Assembly: GCA_015061955.1 (NCBI GenBank)
Contig: SUVO01000003.1
Location: 91,564-155,563, forward strand
Direction of reading: 5' to 3'
Length of the DNA stretch: 64,000 nucleotides
From: Verrucomicrobiaceae bacterium
Lineage (GTDB): Bacteria > Verrucomicrobiota > Verrucomicrobiia > Opitutales > Intestinicryptomonadaceae
Numbering within the stretch: the first letter of the stretch is position 1; each line of letters opens with the position of its first letter. Shown here in pieces: positions 55,396 through 64,000 of the stretch. A program made the position numbers and the translations under genes. The notes beneath the pieces were generated by a model that was not told where the DNA came from, searched no databases, and saw only the letters and a program-made list of their open reading frames with translations.

Positions 55396-57996
55396 ATGAA
55401 AAAGTTGTTTATTGTTTCGATTTTATTTGTAGGTACTCTCACATTTTTTGGTGGTGAAGATAGCAAAACAAAAGAGCTAATTCAAAAAGGCGATTTGCAA
55501 GCACTTTTTGATTATGTTGCTACAACAAAAAATAAAGAAGTAAATCTTAAAGGAAAAGAATTTCGTTTAGAAAAACCAGTAGTGCTTACGCCTAAGCATA
55601 ATGGGCTGAAAATTGATGGTCAAGGAGCAACAATTACAGGCTCGAAAATAATAGAAGGTTGGCGAAAATCAGCTAAATTCCAAGGTGCTTGGGAGGCAGA
55701 TTTAAAATACGATACCTTTATTACATCGCTGTTCGTAAATGGGGTGCGTTCTAATTGTGCAAAAACGCCTAATGATACACGCTTTTTGGCTCATTCTCGC
55801 ATAGAAGATGGTTCGCAACATGGTTCACCTTTGGGAATGTATGTTTCTACTAATGAAGGTGGTGATATTTTAGCATCACTAACTTCAGAACAACTAAAAG
55901 ATTGTTTTGTTGGTTCCTTTAGAAATTGGGTGCAAGTAAACGTGCCTTTGAAATCGGTTGAGAAAACCGATAACCCCAAAAAAATGAAAGTTATGTTTAG
56001 CTCGTCGATAAAAACATCGATGTTCAGAAATTGTAAGTATTCAAGTTTCTTGATTTTCAATATTCCGTCGGCAATGGATGTGGCTGGTGAATTTTATTTC
56101 GATCGTACAAATTCTAAAATTTATTATTTGCCTCGTGAAAATGAAGATATGTCGACAGCTGTTGTTGAATTTCCTCATGTAGAAATTCCATTTGAAATAC
56201 TTGGCAATTATGATGGCAAAAGTGTAGAACGTGTAAAAAATATCACAATAAAAAATACAACTTTTGCTGGTGGTGGAGTTGGTTTTGATAGTAAATTGAA
56301 AGAAAAAGGTATTTTGTTTTTCTTGAATAATGGTCAGTCGGCAACCGATTCTATTGCCTGTGTTAAGGTTTCTTTTGCTGAAAATATTAAAATAAATAAT
56401 TGCGTGTTTACAAAAACAGATTCTTATGGCTTGTGGCTTGCCGACGGTGTGAAATTATCTGAAGTGAAAGGTTGTGAATTTGTCGATTTAGGTTTGGGTG
56501 GTATGAAAATTGGTAATTTCAGTATGCGTAAATTTATAAAAAATAAAGATGTGGCAGGTTTGTCGATACGTGGTACAGAAAATATTAAAATTTGCGATAA
56601 CGCAGTGTATAAGTATGGGCGTTTTTCTATGAGTGCTTCGGGCATTTTAGCTTTCGATGTCGCTCGTTGTAAGATTACTCATAACGAAGTTTTCGATGGC
56701 TATTATACTGGAATCTCGTATGGTTGGTGCTGGGGTTCAGGCGAAACTTTTACTACTGATGGCTCTATAAGTTATAATAAAATTCATGATTTGAGCTTCG
56801 GAAATACAAATGATATCGGAGGCATTTATACATTGGGAACTTCACCAAATTCTAAAATTACAGGTAATGTAATTTGGAATATTGAATGTCTTGATTATGG
56901 AGCATGGGGTATTTATAATGATGAAGGTTCTAATGGTTGGACAATCTCAAGAAACTATGTGCGTAATTCAAGCAAAGGTGGTTATTTTATGCACTATGGA
57001 CAAGATTGCAAAATCTATAATAATATAATAAGAGATTGCAAAGACTATCAAGTTGGTCTTGGTAGAAAACAACCAAATTCATATATATTTGAACGCAATA
57101 TTATTGAATTTTCGTCGCCAGCAACAGTTTTGCGTGGCAATAGTTTGATACCTCGTAACGCAGGTGCGTTTAACAAAAATATTTACTTCGATAAAAATGG
57201 TAAACTCGATTTTGGTGGTTTAAATTTCGAGCAGTGGCAAGCCACTGGACAAGATAAAGATTCGTTCGTTGAAAAATTGAATGTTGATGAAATTATAGAA
57301 AAATCTTTGCCAGTTGAAAAAATTGGCTTCAAACCTCTCAATGTTAAAAAGGCTGGTATTCGCGTAAAGAAGCTCCGCGAAAAAATTGATAATTTGTTGA
57401 AAGATTATAAGTATCCACCAATGTTTAAACATAATTTTGTTCTTCCAGAAATCAGCGTAGATGACCAAATGATAGGGCGTTTCCCTGCTGCATCGGGTAC
57501 AATATGTAATCCAGAGCTTTTGAAAGTAAAAAAAGAAGGTGAAAGACGTTTTACGCGTATTAACAATGCCTTTAAAGATTTTCGTCCGTATTTTGCGTAT
57601 AAGTATCAGTTAGATAATGCCGATTTCATAAAGATTAGTTTTGATATGCGTTTGCACGAAAATTCAAATTTGTTGCTTGAGCCTCGTGCAAATCTCGGTG
57701 GAGGTCGTGGGTATCCACAAATGCGTATATACAAAGGATCTATTGCAGGGCAGAAACTTCCATTGAATAAGTGGTTGCGTGTAGAAGCAGTGCTTCCAAA
57801 TCATGTAAATCCAGATAAGAAGTTCGATGTAAAAATTTACGAAGGTAATTCGCTAATCTTCAGTAAGAAATTTCCGTATACAACTCTGTCAGCGAAATTT
57901 TATGCACTCTTTTTTATTGCAATTGGTGGAGGAAATGGCGAAATTATAGATATTTCAAATGTTCGCATAGTTCCAGCTAATGAGTCAAAAAAATAA
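55396..57996 (+). CDS. Secreted right-handed beta-helix glycan-active protein (GH141-like)
   Basis: The 866-residue protein has a signal peptide (about residues 1-19). An N-terminal pectate-lyase-like start follows (FRLEKPVVLTPKHNGLKIDG), then a split domain with SLFVNGVRSNCAKTPND. A long parallel beta-helix (about 285-580) contains repeated KINNC, KICDN, KITHN, KITGN and KIYNN coils. The arrangement and the VNG-R-AKTPN block resemble GH141-type enzymes acting on fucosylated or xylan-like polysaccharides. The final domain (about 690-866) looks like a lectin-type jelly roll. A -10-like TAATAT ends 7 bases before ATG. Its end overlaps the LolD-type gene by 17 bases. Confidence 0.72.
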   Translation: MKKLFIVSILFVGTLTFFGGEDSKTKELIQKGDLQALFDYVATTKNKEVNLKGKEFRLEKPVVLTPKHNGLKIDGQGATITGSKIIEGWRKSAKFQGAWEADLKYDTFITSLFVNGVRSNCAKTPNDTRFLAHSRIEDGSQHGSPLGMYVSTNEGGDILASLTSEQLKDCFVGSFRNWVQVNVPLKSVEKTDNPKKMKVMFSSSIKTSMFRNCKYSSFLIFNIPSAMDVAGEFYFDRTNSKIYYLPRENEDMSTAVVEFPHVEIPFEILGNYDGKSVERVKNITIKNTTFAGGGVGFDSKLKEKGILFFLNNGQSATDSIACVKVSFAENIKINNCVFTKTDSYGLWLADGVKLSEVKGCEFVDLGLGGMKIGNFSMRKFIKNKDVAGLSIRGTENIKICDNAVYKYGRFSMSASGILAFDVARCKITHNEVFDGYYTGISYGWCWGSGETFTTDGSISYNKIHDLSFGNTNDIGGIYTLGTSPNSKITGNVIWNIECLDYGAWGIYNDEGSNGWTISRNYVRNSSKGGYFMHYGQDCKIYNNIIRDCKDYQVGLGRKQPNSYIFERNIIEFSSPATVLRGNSLIPRNAGAFNKNIYFDKNGKLDFGGLNFEQWQATGQDKDSFVEKLNVDEIIEKSLPVEKIGFKPLNVKKAGIRVKKLREKIDNLLKDYKYPPMFKHNFVLPEISVDDQMIGRFPAASGTICNPELLKVKKEGERRFTRINNAFKDFRPYFAYKYQLDNADFIKISFDMRLHENSNLLLEPRANLGGGRGYPQMRIYKGSIAGQKLPLNKWLRVEAVLPNHVNPDKKFDVKIYEGNSLIFSKKFPYTTLSAKFYALFFIAIGGGNGEIIDISNVRIVPANESKK

Positions 57997-58669
57997 AGAA
58001 CCAATAATATCAATAAGATCGCTTCGCCATTCCTACTTGGAGGGCGAAACGATGAAAGAAGTTCTCCATAGTGTAGATCTCGACTTTTACGAGGGCGAGA
58101 TTGTCATTATTATGGGGCCGTCTGGATCGGGTAAATCTACGCTTTTGAAGATTATTGGAGCCCAACTTACCTTGCAAGAAGGCGATGTTCGTATTGGCGA
58201 TTGTAATCTTAGTGGTGCTACACAAAAGGATTTAATGAAAATCCGTAGAAGGCTTGGCTTCATATTTCAGTCGCACCATTTGTTAGATTCAATAAGCGTG
58301 TTGCAGAATGTTCAGTTGCCATTGGCTTTCGATGAAACAATAACATCGGCTATCTCGAAAGAGCGAGCATTGAATGCTTTAGCTATGGTTGGTATAGATT
58401 CGCAAGCTTATAAAAAACCTTCAAAACTTTCAGGTGGACAACGTCAGCGTGTTGCAATTGCGCGTGCTTTAATTCGTAAGCCCGCAATAGTTCTCGCCGA
58501 TGAACCGACAGCATCGTTAGATGAGAAAAGTGGACGCGAAGTAGTTGAAATTATACGCAAAATGGCGAAAGATATGGGTGTAACTGTTGTGTTGGTTACA
58601 CACGATAATCGCATATTAGATATAGCCGATAGAATAGTATCGCTTGTAGACGGAAAGATTAGAGATTAA
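57980..58669 (+). CDS. LolD/MacB-type ABC transporter ATPase without adjacent permease
   Basis: The 229-residue ATPase is complete: Walker A GPSGSGKST (46-54), Q-loop FIFQSHHLLD, signature LSGGQRQRVAIARAL (about 152-166), Walker B AIVLADEPTASLDE and H-loop VTHD. Length and motifs place it in the LolD/MacB/FtsE-like group that acts with FtsX-fold permeases, e.g. lipoprotein release from the inner membrane. No such permease is next to it. The gene starts inside the beta-helix gene and its stop overlaps the NSS transporter start (TAATG). Confidence 0.85.
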   Translation: MSQKNKEPIISIRSLRHSYLEGETMKEVLHSVDLDFYEGEIVIIMGPSGSGKSTLLKIIGAQLTLQEGDVRIGDCNLSGATQKDLMKIRRRLGFIFQSHHLLDSISVLQNVQLPLAFDETITSAISKERALNALAMVGIDSQAYKKPSKLSGGQRQRVAIARALIRKPAIVLADEPTASLDEKSGREVVEIIRKMAKDMGVTVVLVTHDNRILDIADRIVSLVDGKIRD

Positions 58670-60408
58670 TGAAATCGGAAAATTGGAATTCAAAACTTGG
58701 TGTTATTCTTGCAGTTGCAGGTAGTGCAGTTGGTTTAGGTAATTTCTTGAAATTCCCAGGGCTTGTTGCAGAGCATGGTGGTGCCGCATTTATGATTGCG
58801 TATGTGGTGTCGTTCTTCTTGGTAGGTGTACCTATTTCAATTGTAGAATGGACATTGGGAAGACGTGGTGGTTCAGGTGGCTATCATTCAGCAGCAGGCT
58901 TACTTGGTTCAATATGTAAAAGTAAAAAGTTGGCATATTTTGGCATTATTGGGGCAGTTTTAACCCTTATAATTTATTGCTATTATATTTATATAGAAGC
59001 TTGGTGCTTGGGATATGCTTACCATTTTTTAATGGGCAATATTTCGTTTTCATCAATTGCTGAATCTGGTGGATTCTTTGTTGATTTTGTAGGTGCTAAA
59101 AACAATGGCGATGCCATAAATTTTTCTACCGATAGCGTGTTGATTTTCTTTTTGGTGTCGTTTTTAATAAACTTTTATATAATATATAAAGGTGTTTCAG
59201 GTGGTATTGAAGCTTTCTGTAAAATTGCAATGCCTACGCTCATTATTGTGGGTATTGTTATTGTTGTTAGAATGATGAGTTTAGGTTGTGTATCGCCAGA
59301 ACATCCAGAACGTTCCATAAATCAAGGCTTGGGATTTATGTGGAATCCTGTAAAAGTCGAGCTTATACAACGTAGTGAAGATGGTTCTTGGCAAAAAGTA
59401 CAACCTTTGGTGGGGGAAATAGAGATAAATAATGCGCAAGAGCGTGTCGAAAAGGTAAATGCTATAGCCAAGGCTAAAGGCGAGCCAATAAAGGAAAAAA
59501 TCGTGTATATTTCTATTTGGCATCAACTATTAAATCCGGCTATTTGGATTGCTGCAGCAGGACAAGTTTTCTTTTCGTTGACTGTTGGTTTTAGTGCTAT
59601 AATGACATACGCAAGTTATCTTAAAAAGAAAGACGATATCGTGTTAAGTTCATTATCTTCGTGTAGTACTAACGAGTTTTTTGAAGTTTGTTTAGGTGGT
59701 ATGATTACCGTTCCAGCGGCAGTAGCATTCTTTGGTGTTGCAGGTGCAATAGGGGCAGGGTTAAGTTTGTTTGATTTGGGCTTTAAGGTGTTGCCATTGG
59801 TTTTCTTTAGAATGCCATTTGGCGAGTTGTTTGGTTTTTTGTTCTTTTTCTTGTTGTTTGTTTCGGCAATAACAAGTTCAATATCTATGTTATTTCCAAG
59901 TGTTGCATATCTGGAAGAAGCAACTGGTATGACACGTAAAGCTTCAACTCCATTATTAGGATTGATTGCGTTCTTTATATCGTTATTCGTTGTATATTTT
60001 TCAAAAGATTTGAAAGCTATGGATACAATGGATTTTTGGATGGGACAGGTAACTGTGTATATCTTTGCAATGGTACAAACAATCTTGTTTGCTTGGGTTT
60101 TAGGTGCTGAAAAAGGACGCTTGCTTGCTAACGAAGGTTCGTTGCTAAAATTGCCCAAAGTGTATTCGTATATTATAAAATATATAACTCCAGTTGTGCT
60201 TTTAACTGTATTTTTGTTCTGGCTGACAAACAATGTGTTGGGTATAATGGGTGATGATAATTTGTCGCCATATATATTAGATTTATTCGGAGATAAGCCA
60301 AATAAAGTTGCTTGTATATCGGTAGCTATAATTGGTTGTGTATATTTCTTCTATGCGTTGATTTTGTATTCGTCGCGTAGATATAATAATTGGAAGGAGG
60401 TTGAGTAG
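58669..60408 (+). CDS. Sodium-dependent amino-acid transporter (NSS/SNF family)
   Basis: The 579-residue inner-membrane protein has about 12 segments. The first contains the NSS Na+/substrate signature LAVAGSAVGLGNFLKFP (about residues 12-28), and EWTLGRRGG follows the second. Bacterial NSS proteins import amino acids with Na+. A hydrophilic insert (about 200-285) with several charged residues is longer than in LeuT. The start overlaps the ATPase stop, and a 42-codon gene follows after 2 bases with a strong ribosome-binding site. Specificity is not readable. Confidence 0.9.
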   Translation: MKSENWNSKLGVILAVAGSAVGLGNFLKFPGLVAEHGGAAFMIAYVVSFFLVGVPISIVEWTLGRRGGSGGYHSAAGLLGSICKSKKLAYFGIIGAVLTLIIYCYYIYIEAWCLGYAYHFLMGNISFSSIAESGGFFVDFVGAKNNGDAINFSTDSVLIFFLVSFLINFYIIYKGVSGGIEAFCKIAMPTLIIVGIVIVVRMMSLGCVSPEHPERSINQGLGFMWNPVKVELIQRSEDGSWQKVQPLVGEIEINNAQERVEKVNAIAKAKGEPIKEKIVYISIWHQLLNPAIWIAAAGQVFFSLTVGFSAIMTYASYLKKKDDIVLSSLSSCSTNEFFEVCLGGMITVPAAVAFFGVAGAIGAGLSLFDLGFKVLPLVFFRMPFGELFGFLFFFLLFVSAITSSISMLFPSVAYLEEATGMTRKASTPLLGLIAFFISLFVVYFSKDLKAMDTMDFWMGQVTVYIFAMVQTILFAWVLGAEKGRLLANEGSLLKLPKVYSYIIKYITPVVLLTVFLFWLTNNVLGIMGDDNLSPYILDLFGDKPNKVACISVAIIGCVYFFYALILYSSRRYNNWKEVE

Positions 60409-60410
60409 TT

Positions 60411-60539
60411 ATGACTATTGGTGGTTGGATAACTATGAGTGTATCAATGGGGGCTTTTGCATTGCTGTTTGTGTGGTGTATGTATAAAGTTTTGACAAGC
60501 GAAAAACCTAATAAAAAAAGAAATTTAAAAGATAAATAA
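60411..60539 (+). CDS. Small membrane subunit-like protein (MetS-type) next to NSS transporter
   Basis: A 42-residue protein runs from ATG 60411 to TAA 60539. It has one membrane helix (about residues 9-28, MSVSMGAFALLFVWCMYKVL) and a basic cytosolic tail (KPNKKRNLKDK). The Shine-Dalgarno GGAAGGAGG lies 11 bases before the ATG inside the transporter gene and is the strongest in the window. In Corynebacterium, MetS is a small subunit of the NSS methionine importer MetP; size, topology and placement match, although sequence similarity cannot be shown here. Confidence 0.75.
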   Translation: MTIGGWITMSVSMGAFALLFVWCMYKVLTSEKPNKKRNLKDK

Positions 60540-60703
60540 TTTATAAAGTATAAAAATACACAATAAAATAAGAATATGTGTTTTTGTTTTTTTGTGTCGT
60601 ATTTTCTTGACTAATTTGGAATATTTCCGAGAATGCAAATTAAAGACCTGATAATTTTTACATAATATCCCCGTGGGTATATGTAATTGCTTTGGTATCA
60701 CTT

Positions 60704-60709
60704 TATAAT
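60704..60709 (+). promoter_or_regulatory. -10-like hexamer upstream of ppdK
   Basis: A perfect TATAAT lies 47 bases before the ppdK start in the 216-base gap, but no good -35 is found at 16-18 bases. The remainder of the gap (60540-60755) is AT-rich with no evident hairpin. Confidence 0.3.
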
Positions 60710-60755
60710 TGTAAAAACAATTAGTGTAATAAAACAATAAAAGAATACATAACAT

Positions 60756-63503
60756 ATGGCTAAACAACAACAAAAGAAGACCAGCTCAGCTAAAAAGAGC
60801 GTAAAGTCGTCGAAAGTTAAGTACGCATATTGGTTTGGTACAAAAACTGACGGTGATGCAAAAATGAGAAATCTCCTTGGTGGTAAGGGGGCAAATCTTG
60901 CTGAAATGGCACGAATAGGTCTACCTGTACCCCCAGGATTCACACTTACTACAGAAGTCTGCACATATTTTTATAAGAATGGTAGAAAATATCCAGTATC
61001 ATTAGCTTCAGAAGTAAAAGCAGGTTTGGCTTCAGTTGAAAAACAGATGGGTAAAAAGTTTGGTGATGAAAAAGATCCACTCTTGTTCTCTGTACGTTCA
61101 GGTGCTCGTGAATCAATGCCAGGTATGATGGATACAATTCTCAACCTTGGTTTGAACGATAAAACAGTTCAGGGCTTGGCAACAAAAACAAATAATCCAC
61201 GCTTTGCTTGGGACTGCTATCGCAGATTTATCCAAATGTATGGCGATGTTGTAATGGGAGTTCAAGCTAGAACTGAAAGCGAACCAGAACCATTCCACGA
61301 AGTAATGGAAGGCTTGAAAAAAGAAATCGGTAAAAAAATGGATACCGAGCTTTCTGTTGAAGATTTGCAAGAATTGGTTGCTCGCTATAAGAAACTTATC
61401 AAACAGCGTGCAAAAGTTGATTTTCCACAAGATGTTAATGAACAGTTGTGGGGTGCAATTGGTGCAGTGTTCAATTCTTGGATGAACGAACGTGCTATAA
61501 TTTATCGTCAAAAGTACAATATTCCATCTGAATGGGGTACAGCCGTAAACGTTCAGACAATGGTTTTCGGTAATAAGGGCGAAACATCGGCAACTGGTGT
61601 TGCATTTACTCGCGACCCTGCAAATGGTGAAAACGAATTTTATGGCGAATATCTCATTAATGCTCAAGGTGAAGACGTTGTAGCAGGTGTTCGTACACCA
61701 CATAAAATTTCGCAACTTTCAAAAGAAATGCCAAAGGCATATAAAGAGTTGTTGGCTATCCGTAAGAAGCTTGAAAAACACTTCAAGGATATGCAAGACT
61801 TCGAGTTTACAATCGAAGAAAATAAGCTCTATATGCTTCAGACAAGAAATGGTAAACGTACAGGTTTGTCGGCAGTTCGCATAGCAGTAGAAATGAATAA
61901 GGAAGGTTTCATGAATGAAAAAACAGCTCTCATGAAAATTCCAGCCGATTCAATTTCGAGCTTGCTCGTTCCTGTATTTGATGCTGCTGCAGTAAAGAAA
62001 GCTAAGGTGCTTACAAAAGGTTTGCCAGCAGGTCCAGGTGCTGCAAGTGGTCAGGTTGTTTTTGCTGCATCGCAGGCAGAATTGCTCAATGCACAGGGTA
62101 AGAAAGTAATTCTTTGTCGTGAAGAAACATCGCCAGAAGACTTGCGTGGTATGATTGCTGCAGAAGGTATTCTTACATCGCGTGGTGGTGTAAGTTCGCA
62201 CGCTGCATTGGTTGCACGTCAGATGGGTAAAGTTTGCATTTGCGCTGCTCAAGAAATTGAAATGGATTATAATAAGCACTTGATGAAGATTGGTAATACA
62301 ATTGTTCGTGAAGGCGATGATATTTCAATCGACGGTACAACAGGTGAAATATTCCTCGGTGAAATTGCAACAGCTCCAAGTGAAGTTATCCGTGTTCTCT
62401 CAGGTAAGATGAAGGCTGATAAGAGCTATACATTCAAGCTTTTCAATACAGTTATGAAGTGGGCTGATAAATATCGTAAGCTTGGTATCAGAACAAATGC
62501 TGATACACCAGAACAAGCTAAGATGGCAGTTCAATTTGGTGCAGAAGGTATCGGTTTGTGCCGTACGGAACATATGTTCTTTGAAGGCGATAGAATTGAT
62601 GCTATGCGTGAAATGATTTTGGCTGCAGATGTTGAAGAACGTAAAGAAGCTCTTAAGAAATTGTTGCCATATCAACGTAAAGACTTTGAAGGAATCTTTA
62701 AGGCTATGGAAGGTCGTCCAGTAACAGTTCGTTTGCTTGACCCACCTCTCCACGAATTCCTCCCACACGATAGCGCTGCACGCAATGCTTTGGCAGAAAA
62801 GATGAATATCAATACAGAAGTCTTGGCTGCACGTTGTAAAGCTTTGGAAGAACAAAATCCAATGTTGGGTCATCGTGGTTGTCGTTTGGGCAATAGTTAT
62901 CCAGAAATTACACAAATGCAAGCTCGTGCAATTTTTGAAGCAGCTGCAAATGTAATGAAGGGTAAGAAACCAACTAAGGTTAAAGTTGAAGTTATGGTAC
63001 CACTTGTTGGCTTTGTTCAAGAGTTGAAGTTCCAAGCTCAGATAATCCGTGAAACAGCCGAAGCAGTCATGAAAGAAAAGAAAGTTAAGATTGACTATAT
63101 GCTCGGTACAATGATTGAAGTTCCACGTGGTGCCTTGACAGCCGATGAAATTGCTGAAGTTGCAGAATTCTTCAGCTTTGGTACAAACGACCTCACACAA
63201 ACAGGCTTGGGTATGAGCCGTGATGACTCTGGTTCGTTCCTCGGCAGATATAAAGAGCTTGAAATCTTGCCAAAGAATCCATTTGCATCAATCGATGTAA
63301 ATGGTGTTGGTCAGCTTGTACGAATTGCAGCTGAAAAGGGTAGAGGTACTCGTAAGAATATCAAGCTTGGTATTTGTGGTGAACATGGTGGTGATCCAGA
63401 TTCAATTAACTTCTTCAATGATGTTGGTTTGAATTATGTATCTTGCTCGCCACCTCGTGTACCAGTTGCACGTTTGGCAGCAGCGCAAGCAGTACTTCGC
63501 TAA
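60756..63503 (+). CDS. ppdK: Pyruvate, phosphate dikinase
   Basis: PPDK interconverts pyruvate + ATP + Pi and PEP + AMP + PPi, giving a reversible, energy-saving link in glycolysis. The 915 residues include a Lys-rich N-terminal extension of about 22 residues. The ATP-grasp domain has [12 protein letters not shown] and [17 protein letters not shown]. The swivelling domain has catalytic His482 in [17 protein letters not shown]. The PEP barrel ends with the Cys acid/base in [10 protein letters not shown] terminator follows, so it is monocistronic. Complete and typical. Confidence 0.97.
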   Translation: MAKQQQKKTSSAKKSVKSSKVKYAYWFGTKTDGDAKMRNLLGGKGANLAEMARIGLPVPPGFTLTTEVCTYFYKNGRKYPVSLASEVKAGLASVEKQMGKKFGDEKDPLLFSVRSGARESMPGMMDTILNLGLNDKTVQGLATKTNNPRFAWDCYRRFIQMYGDVVMGVQARTESEPEPFHEVMEGLKKEIGKKMDTELSVEDLQELVARYKKLIKQRAKVDFPQDVNEQLWGAIGAVFNSWMNERAIIYRQKYNIPSEWGTAVNVQTMVFGNKGETSATGVAFTRDPANGENEFYGEYLINAQGEDVVAGVRTPHKISQLSKEMPKAYKELLAIRKKLEKHFKDMQDFEFTIEENKLYMLQTRNGKRTGLSAVRIAVEMNKEGFMNEKTALMKIPADSISSLLVPVFDAAAVKKAKVLTKGLPAGPGAASGQVVFAASQAELLNAQGKKVILCREETSPEDLRGMIAAEGILTSRGGVSSHAALVARQMGKVCICAAQEIEMDYNKHLMKIGNTIVREGDDISIDGTTGEIFLGEIATAPSEVIRVLSGKMKADKSYTFKLFNTVMKWADKYRKLGIRTNADTPEQAKMAVQFGAEGIGLCRTEHMFFEGDRIDAMREMILAADVEERKEALKKLLPYQRKDFEGIFKAMEGRPVTVRLLDPPLHEFLPHDSAARNALAEKMNINTEVLAARCKALEEQNPMLGHRGCRLGNSYPEITQMQARAIFEAAANVMKGKKPTKVKVEVMVPLVGFVQELKFQAQIIRETAEAVMKEKKVKIDYMLGTMIEVPRGALTADEIAEVAEFFSFGTNDLTQTGLGMSRDDSGSFLGRYKELEILPKNPFASIDVNGVGQLVRIAAEKGRGTRKNIKLGICGEHGGDPDSINFFNDVGLNYVSCSPPRVPVARLAAAQAVLR

Positions 63504-63523
63504 TATAATTACAAATTATTTTT

Positions 63524-63550
63524 AAAGGCAGTTAAAAAACTGCCTTTTTT
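63524..63550 (+). terminator. Rho-independent terminator after ppdK
   Basis: The stem AAAGGCAGTT/AACTGCCTTT has a short A-rich loop and then a T-run, 20 bases after the stop codon. Confidence 0.92.
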
Positions 63551-63587
63551 TATTGCTAATATTAGTTGAACTACGATAACTTAGCTT

Positions 63588-64000
63588 ATGAAAACTTATT
63601 ATATAATTTTAATTACTATGTTGTTTATGAGTGGTGTTTGCTACTCAGACTTAAAACCATTGGAAAAATCACAAGAAAATTTCATAAAATATAGATTGTG
63701 TCCTTTGCCAAAAGAATCTTCGCTTTTCAACGAGTATTATAACCTTAAATCGAATGAAACAATAAATGTTTCAACGCCAACATCACTTACCGATGCACAA
63801 AAGACAAAACTTGTAGATACATTGAAATTGTATTTTGGCTTGAAGATAAATTTGGTAAATTCTGTCGACGAATCTAATTCGCAGTTGGGTGAAGAAGGAT
63901 ACACAATTTCAATCAATGCTGATGGTATAAAAATTGCAGGTAATGGTTTTGTAGCAGTGCGTCAGGCATTGAAGACTGTTCGTCAAATGTCGGAAGTAGC
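63588..64000 (+). CDS. Secreted GH20 beta-hexosaminidase, N-terminal part (runs off window)
   Basis: An open frame from ATG 63588 continues past the window edge, with 137 codons visible. It starts with a signal peptide (MKTYYIILITMLFMSGVCYS) and then shows the GH20b domain pattern: PLPKESS, a strand TINVSTP, EEGYTISINADGIKIAGNG and AVRQALKTVRQM, matching the start of secreted GH20 enzymes that remove terminal GlcNAc or GalNAc. The catalytic barrel lies outside the window. It would act outside the cytosol, complementing the cytosolic GH20 at 51692. Confidence 0.75.
   Translation, partial: MKTYYIILITMLFMSGVCYSDLKPLEKSQENFIKYRLCPLPKESSLFNEYYNLKSNETINVSTPTSLTDAQKTKLVDTLKLYFGLKINLVNSVDESNSQLGEEGYTISINADGIKIAGNGFVAVRQALKTVRQMSEV

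Noticed and set aside
62400..63200. Long minus-strand open frame opposite ppdK
   Set aside because: Cys/Phe/His-rich composition typical of antisense of a conserved AT-rich gene; ppdK coding is certain.

Overview
The window is AT-rich, densely coded DNA from a Gram-negative bacterium. Lipoprotein signal peptides, a YidC with a large periplasmic domain, a LolD-type ATPase, Pal-like OmpA lipoproteins and an LpxR-like outer-membrane deacylase all point to an outer membrane. The mix of secreted glycan-active enzymes, SGLT-type sugar symport, a eukaryote-like UDP-sugar pyrophosphorylase and an EF-P of the HRTQGRQAGF type suggests the PVC superphylum, perhaps a gut Lentisphaerota or Verrucomicrobiota relative. 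That placement is inference, because there is no rRNA gene in the window.

Layout. 0-7 kb (minus strand): a secreted ADP-ribosylglycohydrolase-family lipoprotein, leuC, yebC and the conserved rpmH-rnpA-yidD-yidC operon. 7-13 kb (plus): HAD phosphatase, uvrB, Sel1-repeat protein, sialate O-acetylesterase, purC. 13-16 kb (minus): sulP-rlmH-unknown secreted protein. 16-20 kb (plus): pyrD, efp, argA. 20-21 kb (minus): rsmD-pilT. 21-24 kb (plus): lpxR-like, thiC, Cys-rich redox-type protein. 25-34 kb (plus): secreted DUF5696-like glycosidase, purL (frameshifted in its glutaminase domain), UlaG-like hydrolase, purH, LysM lipoprotein. 34-41 kb (minus): a compact phage-derived cluster (portal, protease, decoration protein, major capsid, head completion, tail hub) with no terminase, integrase, sheath, tape measure or lysis gene. 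41-49 kb (minus): a sugar locus in transcription order SGLT symporter, GH10, galK, galE, UDP-sugar pyrophosphorylase, with no galT. 49-64 kb: AsmA-like protein, DUF1015, cytosolic GH20, GNAT, twin Pal-like lipoproteins, beta-helix glycosidase, LolD-type ATPase, NSS transporter with a 42-residue partner, ppdK and the start of a secreted GH20.

How the genes work together. Exported glycosidases and the acetylesterase would trim host- or plant-type glycans. The Na+-driven symporter imports sugars, GalK, GalE and the pyrophosphorylase feed them into glucose metabolism, and PPDK connects pyruvate and PEP. Biosynthetic genes (purC, purL, purH, pyrD, argA, leuC, thiC) are scattered rather than grouped.

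Most likely novelty: the intact, tightly coupled phage head/hub module at 33964-41203. Also notable are the purL frameshift, EF-P with Arg32 at the loop tip, promoter-like elements placed so that transcripts would be leaderless, and a Leloir route without GalT. No gene-free stretch exceeds 300 bases. I saw no tRNA, rRNA, CRISPR array or insertion sequence.
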